Source: Reyranella sp. | GTDB lineage: Bacteria > Pseudomonadota > Alphaproteobacteria > Reyranellales > Reyranellaceae | Length of the DNA stretch: 64,000 bases | NCBI RefSeq assembly: GCF_017305915.1 | Contig: NZ_JAFKJN010000022.1 | Location: 1 to 64,000, forward strand | Direction of reading: 5' to 3' | Part shown: in pieces, positions 26,105 through 34,907 of the stretch | Layout of the letters: each line of letters begins with the position of its first letter | Numbering within the stretch: the first letter of the stretch is position 1 | The notes under the pieces: model-generated | The model's database searches: none | What the model saw: only the letters and a program-made list of their open reading frames with translations | What the model was told of the DNA's origin: nothing | Program-made: the position numbers and the translations under genes

Positions 26105-26796
26105 CAGGCGAGCATCGGCGCGAACAGCGCCTCGTCATAGCGTGCGATCGTCTGCCAGTCGTCGATCGGTCGCGAGGCGCGCAGCAGGACCCGGGCGCCC
26201 GCCGCGCGCGCCGCCAGCCCGTCGCGCTCGGCCCGGTCGCCGATCAGCAGGGTGGTGGCGGGCGTGGTGCCGGCCTGTCGGATCAGCGTTTCGAGGCCGC
26301 GCGGGTGCGGCTTCAGGATGCCGATGCCGGGATCGTCGGCCGTGATGACATGGTCAGCCGTGAGCTCCAGGGCGGCGAGCTTGGCCGCCGCCGGGTAGTC
26401 GGACAGCACGCCGATCGTCTTACCGTGGCGGCGCAGCCCGGCGAACAGCTCGCCCAAGCCGTCGTAGCGGCAGGCGCGCAGGTAGGGCAGCGGATGGCGG
26501 TCGATCCACTGGCTGACGATCGCCCGCACCCGCTCCGGTGGGCATCCAATCGCGGCCGCTGTCCGGGCGACCAGCGGCCCGGCGAAGTCCTCGACCCGCT
26601 CATCGCCCATCTGCTCGCGCAGACGGCGGTACTTGCGCAGCACCAGGAGGGTGGCGAGGTCGCGCCGCAGCAGCGCGTGCAGCAGCAGGTCGCGCGCCAT
26701 GCGCAGCCGGAGCGGGCGCTGGCGGTAGAGCGTGCCGTCGACGTCGAACACGACCAGACGGAGGCCGTGCCAGTCGGACGGGCCGAAGGCGGTCAT
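26104..26796 (-). CDS. HAD family phosphatase
   Basis: The 230-aa soluble protein has the four HAD motifs: nucleophile LVVFDVDGTLYR, threonine/serine motif in GVLSDYPAAA, lysine in GILKPHPRGLE and acidic motif LLIGDRAERDG. The cap region lies between motifs I and II. It sits between UbiA and GtrA with overlapping start and stop codons. In the arabinan pathway a phosphatase removes the 5-phosphate from decaprenylphosphoryl phosphoribose; this gene is placed to do that, but it is inference. Confidence 0.85.
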   Translation of the reverse strand: MTAFGPSDWHGLRLVVFDVDGTLYRQRPLRLRMARDLLLHALLRRDLATLLVLRKYRRLREQMGDERVEDFAGPLVARTAAAIGCPPERVRAIVSQWIDRHPLPYLRACRYDGLGELFAGLRRHGKTIGVLSDYPAAAKLAALELTADHVITADDPGIGILKPHPRGLETLIRQAGTTPATTLLIGDRAERDGLAARAAGARVLLRASRPIDDWQTIARYDEALFAPMLA

Positions 26797-27785
26797 CGGA
26801 TCGAGATGTAGCGCTGACTGGCCAAGGGCTCGAGCAACGGGATGTCGACGAAGGTCAACAGCAGGAACAACACGCCGAGCAGAGCCACCAGCACCATCAG
26901 GCCGCGCTCGCGGAACAGCTTCTCGGGCTTCTGCGCCGTCGAGCCCGGCCGCATCGACAGGCCCAGGTACCAGCCGAACAGCAGGATCACCACCGGGACG
27001 GTCAGCAGATACTCGATGCGGTACTTCATCAGGAACACCGCCAGCACGAAGGTGGAGGCGAGCGCATACGCGAAGCAGCACACCGTGAGCCTGATCTCGG
27101 AATAGCCGGCGAAGCTCGCGCGATAGCGCGCCAGCAGCTCGTGGCCGTGGCTGGCCGTGATCTCGCGATACTCCGACAGGCGTTTGGCGGTCATCAGGAA
27201 GGCGCCGCCCGCCCAGTACAGCAGGATGATCGACGACGGCGGCAGGGTCGTCGGATCGAGCATCGCCCAGCCGATCATCAGCCGCACCGGGTTGTTGATC
27301 GATTCGGAGATGACGTCGAGGTAGGGCTTGTCCTTGGTGCGCAGCGGCGGAACGTTGTAGAAGATGCCCTGCAGGCCGAAGATGACGGCGGCCAGCAACA
27401 TGAGCGGGCCGCCTGCGGCGGCGAAGGCGAGACCGGCGACGATCAGGATCGCCCATTCGAGGAAGACGAAGCCCGCCTTGAGGTCCTTGCGGACGGCGGA
27501 GCGCTGCGACTTGGTCGGGTGGAATTTGTCGAACTCGCGGTCGAGGAACTCGTTGATGACGTAGTTGGCCGAGGCGATGCAGACCGCGGTCGCCAGCCCG
27601 AGCACCACGCTCAGCGCCAGCATGTCGGTGTGGACGCTGCGCAGCAGATAGGCGAACACCGCGCCGGGAACGATCAGGACATGCTTGGTGACGTGATCGA
27701 GGCGCGCGATCGCTACATAGTCAGCGAAGGTCGCAGCGGTGCGCGGCCCACTTTCGGACCGGTCCATTCCCCTACCGTTTGCCAT
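26793..27785 (-). CDS. UbiA family prenyltransferase, DPPR-synthase-like
   Basis: The 330-aa polytopic protein has the UbiA acidic motif NYVINEFLDREFDKFHPTK (NDxxD-like, about residues 75-93) and a second acidic motif region SEYREI. About nine membrane helices follow. The HPTK after the first motif and the neighbouring HAD and GtrA genes resemble decaprenyl-phosphate phosphoribosyltransferases rather than ubiquinone UbiA. It would join phosphoribose to polyprenyl phosphate. Start ATG 27785; ATG 27767 is also possible. Confidence 0.8.
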   Translation of the reverse strand: MANGRGMDRSESGPRTAATFADYVAIARLDHVTKHVLIVPGAVFAYLLRSVHTDMLALSVVLGLATAVCIASANYVINEFLDREFDKFHPTKSQRSAVRKDLKAGFVFLEWAILIVAGLAFAAAGGPLMLLAAVIFGLQGIFYNVPPLRTKDKPYLDVISESINNPVRLMIGWAMLDPTTLPPSSIILLYWAGGAFLMTAKRLSEYREITASHGHELLARYRASFAGYSEIRLTVCCFAYALASTFVLAVFLMKYRIEYLLTVPVVILLFGWYLGLSMRPGSTAQKPEKLFRERGLMVLVALLGVLFLLLTFVDIPLLEPLASQRYISIR

Positions 27786-27821
27786 ACCCCAAACCCCGCT
27801 GGCACACCCGCAGGGGCACTA

Positions 27822-28658
27822 TCACGCCCTCGTCCGGCCCGCACCCCAGAATCGGTAGAGTTCCGTCGAGTCGCCCGCGAATAGGTTGCGATCACAATGG
27901 GTTACGCCGGGGACCGCCCGCGACACAGTGCCGTAGGCGGCATTGGCGTCGGTCTCGTCGGCGAGGTACTGCCAAAGCTTCCAGCCGCGATTGGCCCAGG
28001 CGTAGGGCAATTCCGGCTCCTCGCGGTGGTCGGCCAGCCACAGATCGCAGCGCGCCAGGATCGAGTTGGGGCCGACCGGCTCCTTCAGGCGGAGGCCGCG
28101 CCGACCGGACTTCTCGCCGTTGGCCCAGCGGGCATGGGTGTAGACCATCGGCAGCCGGCCGGTCGCCTGCTGGACGACGCGCACGAATTCCTCGGCCTGC
28201 GCCAGGGTCATGGTGTTGTTGGGATTGGGATCGTTGTACTCGAAGTCGAGCGCGATGAGGGTTCGCGATGTGGGCCGGACCACGTTGAGGAAGGACTGGG
28301 CCTGCCGGGCGCCGGAATACTGCCGGGTGCCGAAGTGATAGGCGCCCCACAGCAGGCCCGCCGACTCGGCCTGCACGCGGCGCTCCGAGTAGGAGGGATC
28401 GATCCAGTCGCCGCCCTCGGTGGCTTTGTGGATCACCGCAAGGATCTCGTTCCTGCGCACCAGGTTGAAGTCGCTGACGCGCACGTTGTGGCTGATGTCG
28501 ATCACCGCATCGAGGCCGTTGGCCGAGGGTTTCCAACTGCCACCGCCGGGCGGCGCATAGGCGAAGGAGGGAGCGGGAGGGTGGCGACTGCCGCATCCGG
28601 CGAGCGACAGGCCCGATAGTCCGGTGAAACCACCGAGCAGACCGCGACGAGAAATCAT
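27822..28658 (-). CDS. Glycoside hydrolase family 25 lipoprotein (lysozyme-like)
   Basis: The 278-aa protein starts at ATG 28658 behind AGGAGG. Its N-terminus has twin arginines and a lipobox (SRRGLLGGFTG, then SLAGC with Cys at about residue 22), so it is probably a lipoprotein. The catalytic domain shows VIDISH and ALDFEYNDPNPNN with the Asp-x-Glu pair of GH25 muramidases, plus ILAVIHKATEGGDWIDPSY and AGLLWGAYHFGT. It would cleave the peptidoglycan sugar backbone. No phage genes lie nearby, so a housekeeping cell-wall role is likely. Confidence 0.87.
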   Translation of the reverse strand: MISRRGLLGGFTGLSGLSLAGCGSRHPPAPSFAYAPPGGGSWKPSANGLDAVIDISHNVRVSDFNLVRRNEILAVIHKATEGGDWIDPSYSERRVQAESAGLLWGAYHFGTRQYSGARQAQSFLNVVRPTSRTLIALDFEYNDPNPNNTMTLAQAEEFVRVVQQATGRLPMVYTHARWANGEKSGRRGLRLKEPVGPNSILARCDLWLADHREEPELPYAWANRGWKLWQYLADETDANAAYGTVSRAVPGVTHCDRNLFAGDSTELYRFWGAGRTRA

Positions 28659-28780
28659 CCAGCCTCCTGTAGGGGGAGGCCCACCATACCGCAACCGGTT
28701 GAAGCGTGCGACCTTTCGGTGACAAAAAACGGTGCGTAATCAACGGGCTGTGACGATTTCCTCAATCTCTTTCCGCAACT

Positions 28781-29926
28781 CTATATGGCGAGTTCGAGAA
28801 TCTCCTTCACCTGCTCGGGGCCGGGAATAGGGCGCGGATTGCGCGGCACCCACGGCGTGCCCATCGCCTGCTTGGCGATGCGATCGAAATGGTCGCGGCC
28901 GATCTTCACCTCGTGCAGGCTGCGCGGCATGTCGAGGCCGCGGATGAAGGCGTCGAGCACGTCGCCCGCATCCTTGCCGGGCTGGCCCATTGCCGCCGCG
29001 ACCAGCGTCTGGCGCGGCGCGTTGACCGATTTGTTCCAGCGCATCACCGACGGCAGCATGATGCACGAAGTGTGGCCGTGCGGGATGTCGAACACCGCGC
29101 CCAGCACGTAGCCGATGCCGTGGCTCGCGCCCATCGGCACGCCGGCGACCAGCGGCGCCATCGAGAGCCACGAGCCGAGCTGGCAGTCGAGCCGTGCGTC
29201 CAGGTCACTGGGATCGGCCTTTACCTTGGGCAGGCCGCGCGCCAGCAGCGACAGGCCGTGCAGCGCCGAGGCGTCGCCGTAGGCGGTGGCTTCGTTGGAA
29301 CAAGTTCCTTCTACGCAGTGATCGACCGCGCGGATGCCTGTCGACAGCCATAACCATTGTGGCGTGTGACGAGTAACTGCTGGATCGAGGGCCACTGCGC
29401 GCGGCACGATGTCGGGATGGCGGAACAGTTCCTTCACCTTGGTGCGCTCGTCGGTGACGCCGGCGATCGGCGAGAATTCGCCGGCCGACAGCGTGGTCGG
29501 GATCGAGATCTGCGACACCGTCGGCGGCTTCACGGGATGAGGCGCGCGCACGGCGTCCATCGCTTCCGGTGTGCGGATGTCGTTGGCGAGGCAGAGCTGC
29601 ACCGCCTTGGCGCCGTCGGTGATCGAGCCGCCGCCCAGCGTGACGATCAGGTCGGCGCGTGCCGCGCGGGCCTGCTCGCTGGCCGCGATCACCGCCGCCC
29701 GCGGCGTGTGCGGCGGCATTTTGTCGAAGGTGCCGACGCACTTGTTGCCCAGCGCCCGGCGCAGCTTGTCGATCTCGTCGGTGGTGCGGTTGAGCGTGCC
29801 GCTCACCATCAGGAACACCCGCTCGGCGCCGCGCTTCTGCGCCAGCGCGGCGACCGTTTCGGCAGCCGGCTTGCCCCAGACGACTTCTTCCATCCTGCTG
29901 AAGACAACCTGGCCGGCCTGCGTCAT
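28781..29926 (-). CDS. Iron-containing alcohol dehydrogenase (maleylacetate reductase-like)
   Basis: The 381-aa enzyme starts at ATG 29926 behind GGAGGA. It has the NAD(P)-binding VTLGGGSITDGAKAV, the metal-ligand region MGASHGIGYVLGAVFDIPHGH (two His of the Fe site) and the family motif TLSAGEFSPIAGVTDE. It belongs to the type III Fe-alcohol dehydrogenase group that includes maleylacetate reductases. The substrate is not determined. The upstream gap to the M20 peptidase holds a palindromic element. Confidence 0.86.
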   Translation of the reverse strand: MTQAGQVVFSRMEEVVWGKPAAETVAALAQKRGAERVFLMVSGTLNRTTDEIDKLRRALGNKCVGTFDKMPPHTPRAAVIAASEQARAARADLIVTLGGGSITDGAKAVQLCLANDIRTPEAMDAVRAPHPVKPPTVSQISIPTTLSAGEFSPIAGVTDERTKVKELFRHPDIVPRAVALDPAVTRHTPQWLWLSTGIRAVDHCVEGTCSNEATAYGDASALHGLSLLARGLPKVKADPSDLDARLDCQLGSWLSMAPLVAGVPMGASHGIGYVLGAVFDIPHGHTSCIMLPSVMRWNKSVNAPRQTLVAAAMGQPGKDAGDVLDAFIRGLDMPRSLHEVKIGRDHFDRIAKQAMGTPWVPRNPRPIPGPEQVKEILELAI

Positions 29927-29941
29927 GACGCTCCTCCCTCT

Positions 29942-30044
29942 TCCTCCTCCCCCGGTCATCCGGGGAAGGCCGGGAGGGGGAAAGCCAAGGCATGTCTCGT
30001 TGCCTTCCCCCACCTGTATCCTCCCCCGTATGACGGGGGAGGAT
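29942..30044. repeat. Palindromic element, copy B (variant)
   Basis: Two strong stems flank the element: CTCCCCCGG near 29947 with GGGG further on, and ATCCTCCCCCG-tatga-CGGGGGAGGAT (30018-30044, 11 bp perfect). Between them AAGGCA-tgtctcgt-TGCCTT forms another hairpin. The ends match copies C and D but the centre differs, so this is a subtype. It separates the divergent alcohol dehydrogenase and M20 genes and could carry or block promoter activity. Confidence 0.7.
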
Positions 30045-30064
30045 GTTGAGGTAGCCTAGACGCC

Positions 30065-31456
30065 ATGAGCGGATCACGGAACGGCGCCATCGCGCGCGCA
30101 GAGAAATATTTCGACGACGGCGGCTTCCTGGCGGACCTGCAGCGCCGCGTCGCCATTCCCACCACCAGCCAGGAGCAGGGCTCGATGCCTGCCCTGCAGC
30201 AGTACGTCTCGGACGAGATGACCGAGTCGCTGAGCAAGCTCGGCTACGATTGTACCGTGCTGCCCAATCCGCGGCCCGAGTACGGCCCGTTCCTGATCGC
30301 CCGCCGGGTCGAGGACGAGAAGAAGCCGACCGTGCTGACCTACGGCCATGGCGACGTGATCCGCGGCCAGGAGGATCAATGGCGGCAGGGCCTGTCGCCG
30401 TGGAACATCGTGATCGAAGGCGAGAAGATGTATGGCCGCGGCACCGCCGACAACAAGGGCCAGCACACGATCAACATCGCCGCCCTTGCCTGCGTGCTCG
30501 AGGAGCGCGGTGCGCTGGGCTTCAACTCGACCATCCTGATCGAGACCGGCGAGGAGACCGGCTCGCCGGGCCTCGCCGAGTTCTGCAAGGCCAACAAGGC
30601 GGCGCTCAAGGCCGACGCGCTGATCGGCTCGGACGGCCCGCGGCTCGACCATCGCCGGCCGTGCATCTTCGGCGGCACGCGCGGCACGATGAACTTCAAC
30701 CTCAAGCTCAGCTATCGCGAGGGCGGCCACCACTCGGGCAACTGGGGCGGCTTGCTCGCCAATCCCGGCATCGTCATGGCGCACGCGCTGGCGACCATCA
30801 CCGACGAGCGCGGCCAGATCAAGGTGCCGGAATGGCGTCCGAAGACGCTGACCAACTCGGTGCGTGCGGCACTCGCCGACGTCTCCATCGATGCCGGCGA
30901 GGGCGCGCCGAAGATCCATGAGGACTGGGGCGAGAAAGGCCTGACGCCGATCGAGCGCGTGTTCGGCTGGAATTCCTTTGAAGTCCTGGCATTCAAGACA
31001 GGCAATCCCGACCGGCCGGTCAACGCCATCCCGCCGTCGGCGATCGCCTATTGCCAGCTCCGCTTCGTGGTCGGCACCGATCCGCACGACATCGTGCCGG
31101 CGCTGCGCCGTCATCTCGAGAAGCACGGCTTCGGCGACATCGCGGTCGAGCCGGCGCGCGAGGTGATCATGAACGCCACCCGCCTCGATCCCGACAGCCC
31201 GTGGGCCAAGTTCGCCGCGAAGTCGCTGGAGCAGACCGCCGGCGCCAAGCCGCACATCCTGCCCAACCTCGGCGGTTCGCTGCCGAACGAGGTGTTCACC
31301 GACATCCTGGGCCTGCCGACCGTCTGGGTGCCGCATTCCTACGCCGCCTGCTCGCAGCATGCGCCGAACGAGCATCTGCTGGCCCCGGTGGCGCGCGAGG
31401 GCCTGCGCCTGATGACCGGGCTGTTCTGGGACCTCGGCGAGGGACGGCCCGCCTGA
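30065..31456 (+). CDS. M20 family metallopeptidase
   Basis: The 463-aa zinc peptidase shows the M20 ligands in order: LTYGHGDVIRG (His), GRGTADNKGQH (Asp), LIETGEETGSPGL (catalytic Glu pair) and IGSDGPRLDH (Asp), and a C-terminal His in VPHSYAACSQH. The dimerisation domain lies at about residues 215-340. Length and motifs fit the ArgE/DapE/dipeptidase class. The substrate is probably a peptide or acylated amino acid. The ECF sigma factor gene overlaps its stop. Confidence 0.88.
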   Translation: MSGSRNGAIARAEKYFDDGGFLADLQRRVAIPTTSQEQGSMPALQQYVSDEMTESLSKLGYDCTVLPNPRPEYGPFLIARRVEDEKKPTVLTYGHGDVIRGQEDQWRQGLSPWNIVIEGEKMYGRGTADNKGQHTINIAALACVLEERGALGFNSTILIETGEETGSPGLAEFCKANKAALKADALIGSDGPRLDHRRPCIFGGTRGTMNFNLKLSYREGGHHSGNWGGLLANPGIVMAHALATITDERGQIKVPEWRPKTLTNSVRAALADVSIDAGEGAPKIHEDWGEKGLTPIERVFGWNSFEVLAFKTGNPDRPVNAIPPSAIAYCQLRFVVGTDPHDIVPALRRHLEKHGFGDIAVEPAREVIMNATRLDPDSPWAKFAAKSLEQTAGAKPHILPNLGGSLPNEVFTDILGLPTVWVPHSYAACSQHAPNEHLLAPVAREGLRLMTGLFWDLGEGRPA

Positions 31457-32013
31457 CCGCGGACGAAGCCGCCGACCTCATCCAGGCGATCGCCGACCGA
31501 CAGGATCGCGCGGCCTTCGCCAACCTCTTCCGGCACTACGCCCCTCGCATCAAGGCCTTCATGATGAAGGGTGGCGCCGACCCTGAATCCGCGCAGGAGA
31601 TCGCGCAGGAGGCTCTGATCATGGTGTGGCGCAAGGCGGCGAGCTTCGACCGCACCAAGGCCTCGGCCGCGACCTGGATCTACACCATCGCGCGCAACAA
31701 GCGGATCGACCTGATGCGCCGCAGCGGGCGGCCGGGCCTCTCGGAGGAGGATTGGCTCACGGTCTATGCCCCGGACGAGGTCGACGCCGACCAATCCGTC
31801 CTCGCCGGGCAAACGTACATGCGGATGAAGGAGCTGATGGAAGGTCTCTCTGCCGACCAGCGGGTCGTTCTCCAGAAGGCATTCTTCGAGGACAGGACGC
31901 ACACGGCCATCGCCGAGGACCTGGGGTTGCCGCTCGGCACGGTGAAGTCACGGATTCGCCTCGCGCTCGCCAAGCTGCGCGAAGCAATGGAACGGGAAGA
32001 GAAGGAGACATGA
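31453..32013 (+). CDS. ECF sigma factor, RpoE/ChrR group, CTG start
   Basis: The 186-aa protein has sigma region 2 (FANLFRHYAPRIKAFMMKGG, then EEIAQEALIMVWRKAASFD-like core) and region 4 (LSADQRVVLQKAFFEDRTHT and DLGLPLGTVKSRIRLALAKLR). No ATG, GTG or TTG precedes the conserved N-terminus in frame, so the start is set at CTG 31453, which overlaps the M20 stop as CTGA. A shorter ATG start would cut region 2. It overlaps the ChrR-like anti-sigma gene by ATGA, so the three-gene unit is coupled. The family responds to singlet oxygen or other stress. Confidence 0.85.
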   Translation: MTADEAADLIQAIADRQDRAAFANLFRHYAPRIKAFMMKGGADPESAQEIAQEALIMVWRKAASFDRTKASAATWIYTIARNKRIDLMRRSGRPGLSEEDWLTVYAPDEVDADQSVLAGQTYMRMKELMEGLSADQRVVLQKAFFEDRTHTAIAEDLGLPLGTVKSRIRLALAKLREAMEREEKET

Positions 32014-32672
32014 GCCGCCATCGCGCGCCCGACGAGCTGCTGCTCGACTACGCCGCCGGCCTGCTGGCCGAAGGGCCGGCGCTGGCGGTGGCGCTGCATG
32101 TCGCGCTCGATGCCGAGGCGTGGCGCGCCGTCCGCCGGCTGCGCGGGCTGGGTGGTGCGCTGCTCGAGAGCGAGGTCGGCGCCGAGATGGGCGAGGCGGC
32201 GCTCGAACAGGCGCTGGCGCGACTGGACGACGTGCCGGTCGACGACCCGCGGCCGACTGCGGCGCGGCAGCCGGACTTCACCCCTGGCTTCGACTGGGCG
32301 CCGGCGCCGTTGCGGCCCTACCTCGCAGGCAAGAGCTGGCGGCGCGCCTTCGGCGGCTTCGAGGAGATCCGGCTCGACCTGCATGGCGACCACCATCGCG
32401 TCGCGCTCTTGAAGCTCGAGCCAGGGCGCGGCCTGCCGGTCCATCTTCATGTTGCCGACGAGTACACGGTCGTGCTGCAGGGCGGTTACACCGACAACAC
32501 CGGCAACTACGTCGTCGGCGATTTCGCGGTCGGGCCGGGGCCCGTCGCGCACGAGCCGATCGCCGATCCGGGCGAGCCCTGCATCGCGCTGATCGTGCTC
32601 GAGAAGCCGATCGTGCTGACCGGCTTCTGGGCGCGGCTGTTCAACCCATTATTGCGCCGCGGCTGGATGTAA
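32010..32672 (+). CDS. ChrR-like anti-sigma factor
   Basis: The 220-aa protein has a ChrR layout: short N-terminal anti-sigma domain and a C-terminal cupin. The cupin zinc ligands look intact (HLHVADEY and VAHEP). In the N-terminal domain His4 and His30 align with ChrR zinc ligands, but the CxxC cysteines are replaced by Asp34 and Ala37 (HVALDAEAWRA). The anti-sigma zinc site therefore seems lost or altered. It overlaps the ECF sigma gene by ATGA and should bind and inhibit it. Confidence 0.8.
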   Translation: MSRHRAPDELLLDYAAGLLAEGPALAVALHVALDAEAWRAVRRLRGLGGALLESEVGAEMGEAALEQALARLDDVPVDDPRPTAARQPDFTPGFDWAPAPLRPYLAGKSWRRAFGGFEEIRLDLHGDHHRVALLKLEPGRGLPVHLHVADEYTVVLQGGYTDNTGNYVVGDFAVGPGPVAHEPIADPGEPCIALIVLEKPIVLTGFWARLFNPLLRRGWM

Positions 32673-32698
32673 TTCAGGCTCGGGTCAGAGGGAGACCC

Positions 32699-33247
32699 AT
32701 GCCGCGCATTCCATATTTCGACGTCGATCAGGCTTCGGGCAAGCACGCCGAGTTCCTGGACAAGCTCAAGCCGCATCTCAACATCTATCGCATGCTCGCC
32801 AACTCCGAGGCCGGCCTGAAAGGCTTCATCCGGATGGGCAACGCGCTGCTCTACCGCTGCGAGCTCGATGCGGGCCTGCGTGAGCTCGCGATCGTCCGGG
32901 TCGGGCGGCTGAGCCGCGCCGCCTACGAAGTGTTCCAGCACGAGCGCATCGGCCGAGAAGCCGGCGTCGACGAGGCCAAGATCGCGGCGCTGCGCGAGGC
33001 GACGATCGAGGCGCCGGTCTTCGCCGACAACGAGAAGGCCGTGCTGCGCTTCACCGACGACGTGGTGCGCAACGTCAAGGCGTCGGACAGGAACCTGAAG
33101 GCCGTGCAGGCCTTCCTGTCGCCGGGCGCGGTGGTCGAGCTCACGCTGACCGTCGGCTACTACATGATGGTCTGCCGCTTCCTCGAAACCACTGGCGTCG
33201 AGGGCGAGGAGGGGCAGGCGGAGTGGCTGAAGACGGCGAAGCTGTAA
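32699..33247 (+). CDS. Carboxymuconolactone decarboxylase family protein
   Basis: The 182-aa helical protein fits the CMD/AhpD-like family: ELAIVRVGRLSRAAYEVFQHE is the conserved helix, but the CxxC of AhpD is absent (Ala and Val in those places), so a peroxidase role is unlikely. The later VVELTLTVGYYMMVCRF is typical. It follows the anti-sigma gene by 26 bp and may belong to the stress regulon. The element copy C begins 4 bp after its stop. Confidence 0.82.
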   Translation: MPRIPYFDVDQASGKHAEFLDKLKPHLNIYRMLANSEAGLKGFIRMGNALLYRCELDAGLRELAIVRVGRLSRAAYEVFQHERIGREAGVDEAKIAALREATIEAPVFADNEKAVLRFTDDVVRNVKASDRNLKAVQAFLSPGAVVELTLTVGYYMMVCRFLETTGVEGEEGQAEWLKTAKL

Positions 33248-33250
33248 AAT

Positions 33251-33371
33251 TCCTCCCCATTCATATGGGGAGGTGTCCCCGAAGGGGACGGAGGGGTCAG
33301 GGCAACAGTCGCGATGCTTTTGACCCCTCCGCCCCGTATGACGGGGCACCTCCCCCGATGACGGGGGAGGA
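33251..33371. repeat. Palindromic element, copy C
   Basis: This is the most complete copy, with five hairpins in order: CCTCCCC-attcatat-GGGGAGG, GTCCCC-gaa-GGGGAC, GGAGGGGTCA with TGACCCCTCC (central), GCCCCG-tatga-CGGGGC, and CCTCCCCCG-atga-CGGGGGAGG. It starts 4 bp after the CMD gene stop and ends 12 bp before the next ATG. Its last arm (GGGGGAGGAG) with the following GAAGGAGAGG can serve as ribosome-binding sequence of the MlrC-like gene. Confidence 0.85.
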
Positions 33372-33383
33372 GAAGGAGAGGCA

Positions 33384-34907
33384 ATGGCGTACCGCGTCCT
33401 GATCGCGCAGTTCATGCACGAGACGAACACCTTCAGCAAACTCAAGACCACGCTCGACGACTACCGCCGCCGCTGGCTGATCGACGGCGAGGAGATGGTT
33501 CCGCGTTTCAAGGGAACGCGGAACGAGGTCGGTGGCTACATCGATTCGGCAGACAAGTACGGCTGGACGCCGGTCTATGCGGCGGCGGCGAACGCGACGC
33601 CGTCTGGCGCGCTGACCAGGGAGACCTGGGAGACGATCCGCGACAAGATCCTCGATGCGGCGAAGAAGGCGGGCAAGCTCGACGCGGTGTGCCTGTCGCT
33701 GCATGGCGCGATGGTGACGGAGACCGAGGACGACGCCGAGGGCGCGCTGCTCGAGGCGCTGCGGAGGATCGTCGGGCCCGACGTGCCGATGGTCGCGACG
33801 CTCGACTTGCACGCCAATGCCACGGTGAAGATGGCGAAGAACGCCAATGCGCTGGTGAGCTTCCGCACCTATCCGCACATCGACGGCTACGAGCGCGCGG
33901 TGCAGGCGGCGGCACTGGTGCAGGAGGCGCTGACCGGCAAGAAGAAGCCGCGCTGCCTGCTCAGCCAGCCGGCGATGCTCGAGGGCGCCGACCATGGTCG
34001 CACGACGCAGCCCGGCGAGATGCGCGACCTGCTGGCCAAGGCCGACGTCTACGAGAAGGAGCCGGGGATCAACGTGGTCAGCATCCAGGTCGGCTTCACC
34101 TGGTCGGACATTCCCTACACTGGCCCCTCGATCGCCGTCAGCCATGAGCCGGAAGCCGCCGGGCGGGCCGGCGAGATTTGCCGGGCGCTGATCGACGAGA
34201 TCTGGCGGCGACGCGACGAGACCTTGTCGGCTCGCAAGAATGGTTATCGCAGCGTCGCCGACGGCATCGCCGCGGCGCGCGCCAAGACCGACAAGCAGGG
34301 GCCGCTGGTGCTGGCCGACGGCACCGACAATCCGGGCGGTGGCGGCTACAACGACACCACGCCGGTGCTGCGGGCGCTGCTCGACGCCGGCATCCGGAAC
34401 GCCGCGGTCGGCACGATCTACGATCCGGACACGGTGCAGCAGGCGATGAAAGCCGGCGTCGGCGCCGAGATCGACGTCGAGCTGGGCGGGCACACCGACG
34501 AATCGATGGGCAAGCCGGTCAAGGCGAAGGCCGTCGTGAAGATGCTGTCCGACGGCGTGTTCAGGAACGACGGACCGATGAATGCCGGCGTCGAGAGCAA
34601 CATGGGTCCGACCGCGGTGCTGCGCATCGGCGGTATCGATGTCGTCACCATCTCCAACCGCATCCAGACCATCGACCTGCAGACCTTCCTGAGCCAGGGC
34701 ATCGACCCGCGCGCCAGGGACGTGCTGGTGGTGAAGAGCGTGCAGCACTTCCGCGCCGCCTACGCGCCGATCGCGCGCGAGATCGTGCTGGTCGATTCAG
34801 GCGGCATCTGCTCGCCCGACATCTCGCGGCTGAAGTTCAGGAAGCTGCGCCGCCCGATCTGGCCGCTCGACGGCGTCAACGATCCCTATGCCGGAGCGCG
34901 CGCATGA
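33384..34907 (+). CDS. M81 family metallopeptidase (MlrC-like)
   Basis: The 507-aa protein starts with YRVLIAQFMHETNTFSK, the diagnostic opening of MlrC-like zinc proteins with the HExN-type motif. CLSLHGAMVTETEDDAEG, TLDLHANAT and VLADGTDNPGGGGYNDTT follow, as in the family. Members include the microcystinase-degradation enzyme MlrC, but most have unknown natural substrates. Its stop overlaps the next start (ATGA). The upstream palindromic element provides its ribosome-binding region. Confidence 0.86.
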   Translation: MAYRVLIAQFMHETNTFSKLKTTLDDYRRRWLIDGEEMVPRFKGTRNEVGGYIDSADKYGWTPVYAAAANATPSGALTRETWETIRDKILDAAKKAGKLDAVCLSLHGAMVTETEDDAEGALLEALRRIVGPDVPMVATLDLHANATVKMAKNANALVSFRTYPHIDGYERAVQAAALVQEALTGKKKPRCLLSQPAMLEGADHGRTTQPGEMRDLLAKADVYEKEPGINVVSIQVGFTWSDIPYTGPSIAVSHEPEAAGRAGEICRALIDEIWRRRDETLSARKNGYRSVADGIAAARAKTDKQGPLVLADGTDNPGGGGYNDTTPVLRALLDAGIRNAAVGTIYDPDTVQQAMKAGVGAEIDVELGGHTDESMGKPVKAKAVVKMLSDGVFRNDGPMNAGVESNMGPTAVLRIGGIDVVTISNRIQTIDLQTFLSQGIDPRARDVLVVKSVQHFRAAYAPIAREIVLVDSGGICSPDISRLKFRKLRRPIWPLDGVNDPYAGARA

